DNA of 64,000 nt, from contig CM035312.1 of the NCBI GenBank assembly GCA_002900995.3, positions 1 to 64,000 of the forward strand. The letters are read 5' to 3'. A model generated the notes under the pieces. The model searched no databases. It had not been told where the DNA came from and was given only the letters and a program-made list of their open reading frames with translations. The first letter of the stretch is position 1; every line of letters begins with the position of its first letter. Source of the stretch: Ganoderma boninense (taxonomy: Eukaryota; Basidiomycota; Agaricomycetes; Polyporales; Polyporaceae). Made by a program: the position numbers and the translations under genes. Shown here piece by piece: positions 1 to 11,571 of the stretch.

Positions 1-3000
1 CTTGCTTCACGAGGGTGTGGATGCGCCGCTCCCATTCCTTCAGGGTTTCTTGCTCGCGAACCCGAAAGTTGCACCTGTACTTTGGCGAGTACAATATCGC
101 CCGTCCCCAGCCCTCCATGATACCGAAACGGATCATGTTCGGGATGCTCAAACCCTTCGCCGCTGCCATACAAGATCATCAGCTGCCCGGTTGTGATGTT
201 TTATAATGCATGGAACTGAGCACTCACAATGTTTCGAGACCCATCTTCCTGGTAGCCACTCGTTGGTCTTCAGGTGCTTGTGGATAGGCGACGTGGGGTC
301 AATCCAAGCCAAGTAGATCGTCGAAGCCATTGTGATGAAAATCGCCTGATTCGAAAACCCCTTCTTCTCTCTCGAGAGGAAGGGAGCATCGCGCATAAGG
401 GGGATGGACATCGCACCGGTGGAAGCATCCAGGTCATTGAGGCGACTAAGAAAGGGTCCAGCCTCAGAGTTCTTGCTGCCGTGAGGCGCACAGGGCCGAG
501 GGAGCGTCAGGGAGTGAACGAAAGCAAGGACGAAAGCGAGGCGACACTGCCAGTGTTGGAAATGTTCCTGAAAGCGCAGCTGCGCCCACTCGTAGACGGT
601 CTTGAAAAATGGGTCACCGGCGATGAACTTGTCTTTTGCAAAGGACCAGTCCGAGGGGAGTCGCTCATGCGACACATAGTCGCAGAACTGGTAAAACCTC
701 ATCCCACTGACCGTCCACTCCGAGTGAGGATCCTCCAAATGCTGAGCCTGGGCGACTTTCTGGAATTCTCGTGTAAGTTGCGCACCGCGAGTGAGGGCCC
801 GACCAACTCCAGATGGCGCGCCATTGGAGCCCTTCGGACCCTTCGTGATGCGCGTCCACGACTCGTGCGACGGATGGCGGGTGGTGTCGCCGACGCGGTC
901 GGGGAAGAAATGGATATTGCGTTCGACGACGGCGATTCCCATATGGTGCTTAATCATGTCGCTGGCGTTTTTGGTGTCGCTAAGACGGGTCAGCAGCTCG
1001 GCGATCACGATGCGAAGTGTGTGGCAAGCGCTCCCGTCCTTCGTCACCGGTGCGACGACACTGTTATACGAGGTCGAAATGCCGACATCATACAGACGGT
1101 CCACAAATTGGCGCACGGAGCATGTTTTCACTTTAGAGCTCGGGAGGGACTTGGCAGAGTCGTGCTCTGTCGCGCTGACGGCCTGGGTGAGAAGTTCCAG
1201 CGTCGGATACTCGGGTGCGGCACCAAACGATAGCGGGTGAGGTACGCCCTTCCACATCCTGTACGCCCTGATCCTGGTCTTCATCCACGCCTTGTCTCGA
1301 TGTGATGGGTTTTCGGTGAGAATGGCCTTGACCTCATCGATGGCAACACCAACAAGCGCGACAACATCGGCGATGAACGTGTCCATGACGAAGCGACACA
1401 TGACGGCGATGGCAGAGTCGCGAGCTCGTTGGGTAATCGCTGCACCTGAAAGCATAACCCGGACCTTGAAGTGGGACTCGTAGATCTAAAACATGATCGC
1501 AAATAAGTGAGTATTCGTCGTCGCGTCACTGTTTAAACAACGTGCGATTACATACCCTATGGTGGTCCCAACCGTATGTGAGCTGCTGGCTTCGGGACGA
1601 GGCCATTAGAGGCATCTTTGTGCGATCATGTATTGGCCATCGGGCGAGGTCGATGACAGGGACGGTGCCTTGTGTCCCACGAAGCTGCAGCCCGTCCCAG
1701 AAGAATGGATAGCAGCCATCGATAATAGCGCGAGCGGGGTACATCCGGGTCATCAGGCTGTGCGACAATGCTTTCGCGAGGCCAGTGTGACAAAAGTTGA
1801 GAAGACGCTCCAGGACAGCGACCATCTCCAGTGCGTAGTGGTCTGGGGCTTGCGCAAGGCGTTCCCTGAGCAGGAGGGAGTTGTCGCCAGTTCCGTGCGC
1901 TTGCAGATAAGCCTGCCTCTTAGTTAGCGGAGAGAGCGCGTGATGCCTCCAAAACTTTTCAAGGAGCGTAGTGATGGGGTAGGACGTCCACAAGTAGAGC
2001 TTCGGGTAAATCTGGAGTAAAGATGGCCATGAGCTTGAGTAAACGGTTTTCGCGTCCGCGACAAAAAGAGGCACAAAGACTTACGTCGGGGCGAAGTACC
2101 AAACAGCGCTCTCGAATAGACTGAAAGACGTCGGGGTCTTCGTACATCTTGAGGATGGGATTGATGACCTTGTCATAGAATTCGTCGCCCTCGAGGAATT
2201 CAGGGTCGAGGCGGTCGAGGTGAATTCTGAAAACGTTCTCGAATCGGAGGCAAGGCTTCTCGACATTTAGAACCTGCTGCTCGAGCCGGCGATGAGGAAG
2301 AGAGCCCTGGGCCCTTTGGAAAAGAGCGCAAAATGTGTCGTTGCCCTTCTTTGTGGTCGCCCAAGCACCTGCGACTGTGCCTGTGAGCTGGCCGGTTTGG
2401 GCGATGTGTAGACGTGCGCTCTCGCGGGTTTGGTGGGCAAATGTGTTGTAACACTGAGATGACAGGGGCTCGACGACAGGTCCGCCACCAGGCATGAGGC
2501 GAGTGCCGCGAGTGATAGCGCGAGCGAGCTTCTCCATCTTCGGGATGACCCCATCCGCTTGCCATTGTCCCCAATAAGGAAGAAAGGCATGGGTGTATGC
2601 GCTGACGTGAACATCTGGCTGGAGGAGCGCATCGACGTGTGCAGCGTCTTCGTCGTCGTCGTCGTCGTCGTTGTCGTCGTCTTCGTCGTCGTCGTCATAC
2701 GGAGCTTGATCAGGTACAGACGCACCGTCGAAGTTCAGGTTTCGGGATCGCGGGAACAGCGTGTGCGACTGACGGAGGTCCTGGAGCAAGCCGCAGTGAC
2801 GGGGCTCTCCGAAGAAACCAGGGATTCGACGAGGGATGCGCTTTCCATGGCGGTCGTAAATAGGGACCTCCTCGTCGTTCGCGTCGGTGAGCTCGAGGTC
2901 TTCGAGTTCAGCAATGTTGGAGATGAGGTCAGCGTCGTCACCGTATGGCTTCGTGTAAATCTTGTCATGGGCACTCATGATGTCTTCCGGAGAGCATGGG

Positions 3001-3463
3001 ACCCATCCGTCAACTTTCGAGCACCTAAGAGTGGAGATGAGTCATGAAATGGAGTTCGCACAAGACCGCGACGTACCTGATGTGTCCCGCAAATGCGAAA
3101 TGAACGCGGGAGAGCTTGGTGTAGTCAGCGGTGTTCTTCCACCAGGACTTCAGCTTCGCGTCGTCTGCGCGATCTCCATCGTGGAGTTGGCGATTCTGGC
3201 CGTACCGTATAAGAACGGCACATGGGACTGTGCGTTTCATTCCAGGAAGGTCCTTGTACTCCTTTGGGGCGTTCTCGTACCAGTCGTCCCACTTTTCTAT
3301 GATCGTGTCGTTCAGCGCGATCATGTCCTTTAACGAGAAATGGCGCGGGTTCTGCTCGCTGGAATCGACGTGAGCTCATGAATAAATGGTGCATATGATG
3401 TGTTAAAGAAGAGTCATTGCACGTCGCGATGCCGATTTTCGCAACGTGATGTGCGTGCATCAT
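1..3463 (-). CDS. Large unrecognised protein, 3' end outside window
   Basis: I do not recognise this protein. Splice signals and phase give exons 3423-3463, 3077-3358, 2085-3024, 1556-2011, 228-1476 and 1-162, all in frame. At least 1,040 residues lie in the window and the gene continues past the left edge. The start is the ATG at 3463, only 47 bp past the stop of the next gene on the same strand. Features visible: an acidic N-terminal region with a run of Asp/Glu coded by a GTC/GAC triplet tract (about 2643-2700), then a long, mostly helical, non-repetitive region. No signal peptide or membrane segment is seen. The last exon reads ...FGIMEGWGRAILYSPKY.... Exon structure is clean with no stops, so the gene is probably intact. 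The last junction (163-227) is the least certain, since a nearer acceptor gives an early stop. Confidence 0.6.
2643..2700. repeat. GTC/GAC triplet tract inside the acidic coding run
   Basis: Imperfect trinucleotide repeat inside the leftmost gene. On the minus strand it encodes an almost pure Asp stretch with a few Glu and Asn. It is likely length-polymorphic. Confidence 0.8.
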
Positions 3464-3509
3464 GTACAGGGCTTGCGACCCCTAGGAAACTATGAAGATA
3501 GATAAATGC

Positions 3510-4610
3510 TCACAAGATGTTGGAGAAGGGGGTTATGTCTCTATCGGAGGCGAAGTTTGGGTAGCGGTGGCCGTTGCGAATGTAGATCGCCCCTATGCGA
3601 CTGCACTGCAGCATGTACGCGAGCATGATAAACATGACTCGGGCGGTGCTTGGATCCATGCACGTGGAATGCTTCGACCTGGGGCTGGGGTCCGAGTCGG
3701 TCGGCAGTGGAGTCGATATGGCGTGGTCGCGAACAAGTGCGATGAATACCTCCTCGTTCGCAGAGGTATACCCGATGAAGACTAGCTGAGCATCTTCATC
3801 TCCGATGGCGGCGAAGTCGCCGCGGAATCGCCAGTGCCGCCTGTTGGAGTGAAAGCTGAACGTCCAGTCTGGGTTATGGCGGCCCTCTGGCGTTGACGTA
3901 TTCGGCATTGCGGCGTAAAGACCGATGGAGTTGCCGACGGCAAGCCGATAGTCGATATACAGCTGCGACACGTCGGGGATGAGCGCGTGTACCAAATCGC
4001 GAGTCAGAGAGGCTATGCGATACTTACACCAACTTGCGCCCAGTCGTACTCGGGAGACATCGGGTTGATGATGAATCGATCGTCGATGATGAGCTCGTAC
4101 TTCTTCTTGAGAACAGCCAGCGCGCCTTGTGCGTCGTTTTTCTCGAACAAACTCCGTAACTTCGAAAGGTAGAGCTTGCCTTTGGGCATCTTCTCGTAAG
4201 TTGACGCGTCTTGACTCTTTGATGGGATGGAGTCGCGGATGCGCTGAGTAATGATGTCCTGGTCGACACCGTCGCCATCGCGCCAGGCTTCGGGCAGCGC
4301 CCACAGGCCGTGGTTGATGTCGGGGTCGATCTCGCGCTCGAAGGCCTCGGTTCCAAGCCCTTGCGGGTTCTCCGCGACAAGATCGTGATCGCGCTCTGTG
4401 CAATGGCTGGAAAAATGACAGAAAGCATTTCATGAGTGATACGCACAGATTGGACACACAAAAGTAGTACATGATGCCGGACATGGTGGCAATATTAACT
4501 TACCTGTCGTCAACGTCGTCGTCATCACCATCGCCAACACCACTCGCAGTGTCTGTGCGGTCTTCTATGTCGGACGGGTGTCGGGGAAAGGGGAGCACTC
4601 GACGGGGCAT
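3510..4610 (-). CDS. Unrecognised 312-residue protein
   Basis: Three exons (4504-4610, 4028-4406, 3510-3962) join with phase closing exactly to give 312 residues from the ATG at 4610 to TGA at 3510. The N-terminus is acidic (GDGDDDDVDD). It is followed by a segment beginning INHGLWALPEAWRDGDG, a Lys/Glu helical stretch, and a C-terminal part rich in aromatic residues (PDWTFSFHSNRRHWRF). I know no family for it and see no signal peptide. It lies between two much larger orphan genes on the same strand, 47 bp upstream of the leftmost gene's start, which suggests the three form one set. The third exon is well supported by its long open frame. The first exon is short and less certain. Confidence 0.6.
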
Positions 4611-4690
4611 GATCTGGAAGGAGACGAGTCGGTGTAGAGCGAAGCTGAAGGTGATGCGAAAAGGATAAGGACAGGATTTGGTTATAGCGG

Positions 4691-4721
<31 letters not shown>

Positions 4722-5382
4722 GTGTGTCTGTGTGTCTGTCTGTCTGTACCTGTTGATTTTTTTTCTGGATTGAGGGTGCTACCTCGACCAGTGCAGACGT
4801 TGGGGATGGTAAACGTCACGGAGTACATCGGGTCGCTTCACGCAATATGTCGCATAACGGTAGCTGAAACATAAGACAACGCGGGGCCGACGACCTATGG
4901 TGGCAAATGCCGGACGGGGAGAGCGGGCTACTGTGTTCCCCTCTGACTGGTCGTGTTAGCTTTGGATTGGCTTCGCTTGCCCACGCAACAACCAATCTCC
5001 CAAGCACGATTGTGATCTTAGAGTATTCAATCGGTACGACTTGTGGTGACAAGACGCGACCAAGCGACTCCCATGTTTTCGCTACCGGGCTTTGCTACTC
5101 GGCCCATTGCTTTGCGCACTGCGATGGACCTAAGAGGCGTGAGCGATGAAACATGGTAAACATTTCTTTACAGTGATGCATATACAATATGCTGGTTACG
5201 AACACGGCATGACAGGTACGGCGGACAGAGTAGTGGGTATGAGGACAGAATCATGGGCAAGTGGCTAAAATGTCGTGAGCATGCTGCCGTACTGGAGGCT
5301 CTCGATCTAAGCCGCAAAATATGCGTGACACAAGGCTGATGACAAGGAAAACGACAAATCGTGGCCGACGTGCATCAATTAT
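4611..5382. other. Intergenic, with a TA/TG microsatellite
   Basis: Gap between the stop of the ParB-like gene (5383) and the start of the 312-residue gene (4610). It holds a compound microsatellite and otherwise nothing I can name. It presumably contains the promoter of the gene to the left. Confidence 0.6.
4690..4748. repeat. Compound TA / TG / TCTG microsatellite
   Basis: A (TA)n run passes into (TG)n and then TCTG-type repeats, about 80 bp upstream of the start codon of the 312-residue gene. The position suggests a variable promoter tract; no function is shown. Confidence 0.85.
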
Positions 5383-8300
5383 TCAACGAGGTCGGACTCG
5401 GCTGGCTAGCAACATGCCCGATGCCGGACGAAGCAGCGAGAAGTCCCCAACCTCATCATTGAAAGACTTCCGTCGCGATTTCGCACTCCGCGTTGGCGAT
5501 TTCGAACTGACGGTGTTGAGTTTTGAGGTGGTGGGCGAGTTGGCATTGAGGGGCTTGGGGCGTTTTGGCGGGCGTCGCGACGTCGGAGAAATTGGAGGCG
5601 ACATGGCTGACGCTTCGCGACCGCGTTTCACGACTCCTGAGAAGGCCCAGCTTTTGGCATCGGCACAGAAATGCAATAATATGATAGATGCAAACCGCGT
5701 ACCTCGTGCGGCGCTTGGTGTCGACGGGCCGGGCTGCGCATCTATGTGCCCTTTCCGCTGGAGGTCTAGTCCTTGGAGTTCTCGGAGAAGCTCTTCAGGG
5801 TGCTGTAACCCTTGATGAAAGGTCCCGACATCGGTTGTATTGCAGACATCCAAGTTGACCAACCATTCGTATACCAAGTCGGGAACAGGGTCACCGGGGT
5901 CTTTGCAGATATGCTTGCCGATGAGCTCAATCCACAGCGACTGCTTTTTCGGCTTGTCAATGAGTTTATGCTTCTTCGTGGTTTCTGTGAACTCTTGATA
6001 AACTCCTATGCATCGTTGCGGCCACTTAGTGCCTGATAGACAGGAAACATATAAGAGAGCTGCAGGTCAACGAATGCGAATAAATTTTGAGAAACTACCT
6101 TGCAACATCGGAACACCACTTTCGACAAGTTGAGTAGGCTCCATGGACGATAGATGCGCGTCGTTGGTAAACTCGAACTCCATGTCAGCGTCTTCAGACT
6201 CGAATTCCATGTCAGTGTCCTCGAACGTAGGAAACAAAGAGTCGCTATTATGATGAAAGTAGTCTTGGCTGTCGCCCATGTCCTGGCTGGTCCGCTGCGA
6301 AACATCAACGCTGTGTTAGCGCGACAACGATATACATTGCATATGCGACTGATCTGCCTGTCGCTTGCGACGCGATGAGGTATACACACACCTTGTCGCC
6401 GCTGTTAGCAGCATTGTCCCGATCCCATCTGCGTACGTCCTCGTCCTCGTTCTCATGCGCTTCTTCATCCACACCGGCGGCGGAGGCTGCCACTGATGCG
6501 CGACCTTTCCCCTTGTCGTATTGCCCAGGAGCATCATCTTTCGTCGACATCGTGCTGCGATACGCGGGACGTCTTGCCATTTGATTCGGAGGAGGCACAA
6601 GCTCTTCGGAGCTTTGACGATGCTCCTCTGGCTGTCCTTCGATGCTGGTAGAAGCTAATACCTGTTGTGAGTGTTGAGGATGCTTCGGAGAGGGTAGAAG
6701 ACTTGTTTGCCGCGCGGCATGTGTCGCAGGCTCCTTCGCCGAGAGCAAGGATCGTGGGATGTCTTGGGGCAGAATTGGCCCCTCCCGCAGGTTGATGAGC
6801 TGACTTTGGGCACCATTCGAACGTATGAGAGTAGGTCCGTTCATGTCGAGGAAGCGATCATCGCTGCCATTGACGGCATAGCCGAGGGCTTTCAGCGTTG
6901 CGACAAACTCCAAGAACCCCGCTTCATTTGCGATCGAGTACTCGGTGAGACTTTCGTACGCATGTGGATCGCTGTCTCCGACGGGGAGGCGAACTGCGAG
7001 GCTGTTGCGAACACCTTTCTGGCTTGGGCGCACCCAGTCTGCGGTTTCCGACTGACTGAGCTCACGATGCTCCAATCTGTCTGCATTCACCAACAATTCC
7101 TGCGTAAGCGTAAACAGAATTGGATGCTCAGAATAAATGGCTAAATCACATTCATGGGTCAATAACTCACGTAAACCAGCTGGTCAAAGATAAGAGCGAT
7201 GCTGGGCGCAACCGTTCGATCTGCTGGCTTCGTAGGAAGACCGACGTTGTTTCCTGCCTGCGCACAGGACAGGCTGCAAAGTGACGTGGTGAGCTTCTTA
7301 ATCTCTTCTTCGTACGTTTTCCAACGACTAAATGAATCCAGGAGCGCGTGGGCAGGAAGCAGAGCATTGTTGTCGGTGATAGGTTCAAAGGAGTCCTCTA
7401 CCGCTTCTTCCACCAAGTCGACAACTTTGGAGTCCCAATTGATCCACGATGTTGGAGAGCCAGTTGTACTCTTGTGACACTTCATGGGATGAGTATGTTG
7501 CGACAGGAACTGGAAAAAAGAATCTCGCAGTTGTTTGCAGGCCTGGTGGTTTTGCATCCTACCCCACGACGCGATGTGCGTCTGCCAAGCAAAGTAAAGA
7601 CGGTATGCATACGACCACGCCTTCTCCGGTCGTGAACGGGTGTCGATCGTGCGCCAGTCAAACCCATGTCGGTAGAGGATATATAGTGGCGGCGACTGCG
7701 ACGCAACTTCCAGCGACAATTGCGGTAACGCCGAGGCCAGCGGGTCATTGGCATTTTGAATGGCCACAAAGTTATCGCTTCTGATCTTCTTCTTCGCCTC
7801 CTTCTTTGTGCGGCCAGACGACAGGCGCTCTGTTTCTAACAGAGCAAAGATGACCTTCGCCATCCGCGAAATGAGAGTCGCAGCATCTGCATCGTACACT
7901 GTGTCTGGAAACCATTCGCGCAAGTCTGGTGGCAGGGTATGTTGGATAGCACCTGGCTCCATGTGTCCGTCGTGTTTCTTGCTTTTCTTCGCGATGGTAA
8001 CAATATTGGGAGGAAGATCAACGGGGGGGTTCGGAATGTCGAGCTTGCGCGACATGTGGGTAGGTTTGATCGCATCTACCCAGTTTGCGTTTGTGAGAGA
8101 TATCGCAGTGATGATCGATGGGGTAGAGTATTGCTTAAACCACACAGTCGATTGAATGAGCAGCGACAGATTGCTTAGAACCCAGCGACAGAGCTGCGTA
8201 AAGTTGTGTGAGACAACCAAAATGGATGTTGCCACAGGAAATATACACACACCTCATCCTGCATGTCATGATCTTGTTTGAACAGCTTCAACGGGCTGTG

Positions 8301-10961
8301 TGGACCCATGTAGGCGAGCATATAGCTGACGTAGTCCCAGACATTTCCAGTATCAGCCTGGACCATGCGACGAACGATGGAGTCAACAAGGGGATCAACA
8401 AGACGCACGATCTACAAGCGACCGCAAAACAACAGATGTCAGAATTAGAGTAGAAAGGACCTTATAGAAGCCTCACCGCCTGGAACCCCTCGGTCGCATT
8501 TTTGAGTTGGCTCAGCGATGCGACTAAGAAGCTCTTCGTCGGGAAAGGAACGTTCAAGTAGAACCCAAAGGTACGCAGATCCATGACCCATTGTAACTTG
8601 CTCTCCGCGGTTGCGAGTGCGCGGCCCTCTTCTGTGAGACCCGACGAGTCTGTCATCTCGGAGTTGCGTGCCTGCCATGCAGCCTCGAGCAATGTGATGA
8701 GTTTCCTGTTATACACGTCCATTTTATCCAGGAATGGCTTGCTCGTGAGGACAAGGAAGTGTTCATGGAAGCCGTCCCAGTCGCCAAACACATGCTGATA
8801 AACGGAATCGAGGCCGTCCATGATGCGAGGACTGAACAATGATTGCACAAAGGACATGTCGATCGCTCTAAATGCGTCTGCGACAGAACGATATTCAGCT
8901 GCGATCGCATCCTTCTGGCACTTAAGCGCTGTCCGGTGCTGTTCAGCGGTCGCCTCGATCGCGCCGTTAACTGCGCCCGCAGTATTCCAGGCCGCCTGAG
9001 ATATAACGATGTCCTTGTCCCGGCCGTTGAGCATGGAAATGAGATTGAAGTATGGTCGCGATTGATCGTGCTGGGAGTCGTGGACGTCGGGGAGCGGTCG
9101 GGAGTTTGCGATGAAGTTCATTTGATGCAGGGAGGTTTGGAAAATCCACGCCCACACCTGCGCATGGTGCACGGCGTTGATTAAGGCTAGTAAGCAAGCG
9201 TAAACATCAATGTAAATTTCAAGTACACACCATTCCCAAGGTCTTCACATCCTTGAGAGTCTTTTTGGATGCGGTTTGCATCGCGTCGGTGAGAAGCGAC
9301 ATCGGCAGGTTGTTGGTCAGGCGGAAGTACTCGTACTCGAGTGCGGTAGAATATAGCCCAAATTGGACTGGATTCTTGATAAGAAAGTTCGTCGCGCCGC
9401 CTTTGGCTTGCGACGTGGTTACCAGCTTCCAAAATATCTCCTCTTGGAAGACGGCGTCGCCAGGAACTGGTGCGGGCTCCCCTGGATGCATGACAGCGTA
9501 TTCAGCTAGCGCACGCTTGATCAACCAGAAGAGCATTTGACTCTTCTCCTGGTCGTCGGCTGTCTTCGTAGGAAAATCCAGATTCTGCGACAAGTGTGCC
9601 CGCGCCTCTGGCGTGAGCTTCTCTACGCCCGGCGACGATGCGGGAGAAGTCAGCGATATTGCGATGATCACAGCGACAAGGGGTAGATAACAGCATGGCG
9701 TGAACATACCATCGTCGAAGAAATTGATGGCCCAAGCCCGGACGTTCTTCGACTTGGCCTTCAAAGTGTTCCTCGACTCTTGCAACTCCGCCAACCGTGC
9801 GCCCATGTCAGCACTACGCCTACGTCGAGTTGAGAGCGACTCGGCTTCTTTCTGCATCTTGTTCAACAGTTTGGTGTAGTCGGTCACCAGCTTAGATACC
9901 GAGTTTTTGCGATGGTTGCCACTGAGCATGTCAACGACCTGGCCATGAGCCTTAGCCGTCCACTCGACTTCCTTGAGCTCGCCCAACGTTGTGCCCCTAG
10001 GTGACAGGCATGACTTATTGAGCCATCCTTTGTTGACCCCACAATACATAGGAAACCGATCGCTCTGGTTTCCATTGTCTGCGATCGATGTGGAAATGCG
10101 CGCGACATGTGTGTTATCGACCGGCCGGGGGTTGATGACTCCCCATTTGACCTTGACCGGTCCTGTCGCAAGAATGTCTAGCCGTGCGACCCCGAGGAAT
10201 GCGGCCTTGAGAATCTTCTCGATACGGTCGATCCGCGCATCATTGGGGACGTCTCCAGTGATCTTCCCCTTGGCACTCTTCCCCTTGGCGCTCTTTTTGA
10301 TAGCGCGAACTTGTGTAGAACTGGAACCCTATACCCGCGATGTTCTTAGCCACCTGTAAGTTATAAGGTCGTAACCTAAACGCACTGCGACACCGAGTCT
10401 ACCCTCGCCATCGCCATCACCTTCGTCCTCATCGTCTTGCGACTGGTCGATATCCACCGGCTCCTGGTGGATCTGTTGTTTCTTGCGCTGTTGATAGATA
10501 AGATGAGCAAACATCAGTCATACTGCGAGACAGCACAAGGTCACCTTGCTTTCCTTCTGCCCGGCTGTCAGTGGACTTCGTTGGTCGTCTGCCTTAGGGG
10601 TACCGAGTGAACCCTCTGCTTCTCTTTCCTTGCCAGCCCTCTGCATTCTATGTTAGCGACAGTTACCCCCATCTATGGCAGAGACGGTGTACCTTATTCT
10701 GGCTGGTCGCTTTCGATTGCGACTGACGTGTGCTACTGCTAGCCGGGGGGAGAGAGGATGTCACATTCCCCTGTATATTATCACATGAGATCACCGTGGT
10801 ACGCAGTCGCAGGATGGAAACACATGCGCCACCTTGTTTATCGCATGGGCCCTCGGCTGACTCATTCCTTGCGATTTCCCGATGCGCAGTACAGCAGCGC
10901 CAGGTTCTTCGTCTAGGGAGTCGTTCGTCGAATCATCCATGCCAGAGTCATGGGAAGTCAT
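5383..10961 (-). CDS. Giant ParB/Srx-like (GNHR) multi-exon protein
   Basis: About a dozen exons run from ATG 10961 to TGA 5383, perhaps 1,600-1,800 residues. Residues 1 to about 150 are low-complexity and acidic (10833-10961, 10693-10770, 10545-10640 and a D/E-rich exon ending near 10487). The next long exon (about 9,720-10,340) carries the one recognisable block: INPRPVDNTHVARISTSI, about 25 residues later a position where ParB proteins have a hydrophobic strand, then VVDMLSGNHRKNS. That order (R..hV..I..sI, then G.HR) is the signature of ParB N-terminal/sulfiredoxin-fold domains. The rest (to 5383) is long and helical, with a Ser/Pro/Glu-rich linker near 6.4-6.8 kb and a basic tail. The first splice junctions and the exon ending near 10,400 are uncertain. 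ParB-fold assignment is by motif only. It is divergently transcribed from the OB-fold gene. Confidence 0.55.
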
Positions 10962-11571
10962 TTGTGTCGATGTTCTACAAGGTGAAGCGTCGTCCGATGT
11001 GCGAGACTTGTGAACTGTGCCTAGGGTTTCAGCTAGGAGAGTGTCTTTTGAGAGATGGTGGTGGTAGGATGAAGGTAGTCAGTCGAATGAAGGGAGGTTG
11101 TTGAAGACCCTGCACCCCCGAATCGACCTCCTCATGCCACCCGCGTGGCCCGGCAAGGCACTTGCATGCATGCCGATATGCATCAACTTTGGAAATTGCG
11201 ATTGTTCGAGGCCGGTGCCTCGCGCCCCACGTTGTCAGGTCTATGGTTGCCACGAACATATGTCCGCTCATGTGACAACCAGTACCAGTTTCTAGAGTCC
11301 AAGATCGCACGAGTGCTGCCACATTTGACGGTACATACGACCAGTGCACTGTACTTCTTACGCTCCGGCGCGAATGCATGCCAAGTGCTTACACACTGGA
11401 AACATGAAGCATTGCCATCTGATCGAAGCTTCTCAGAGTGGAAAGAAAGGCAGTGCACATGACACTGCAGTCACACTCACATGGCATTGTTTATATTGCC
11501 CAGCACGGAGATGCGATCGGCGATGTCGGACGGTGGTCCCTCTGCGCTCCTCTGTTACAGTCCCTCATCCG
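10962..11571. promoter_or_regulatory. Divergent intergenic region between the ParB-like and OB-fold genes
   Basis: About 610 bp separate the two start codons, so both promoters must lie here. No TATA box or other named site is convincing. An alternative upstream start for the OB-fold gene (ATG near 11526) would shorten the region. Confidence 0.45.
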
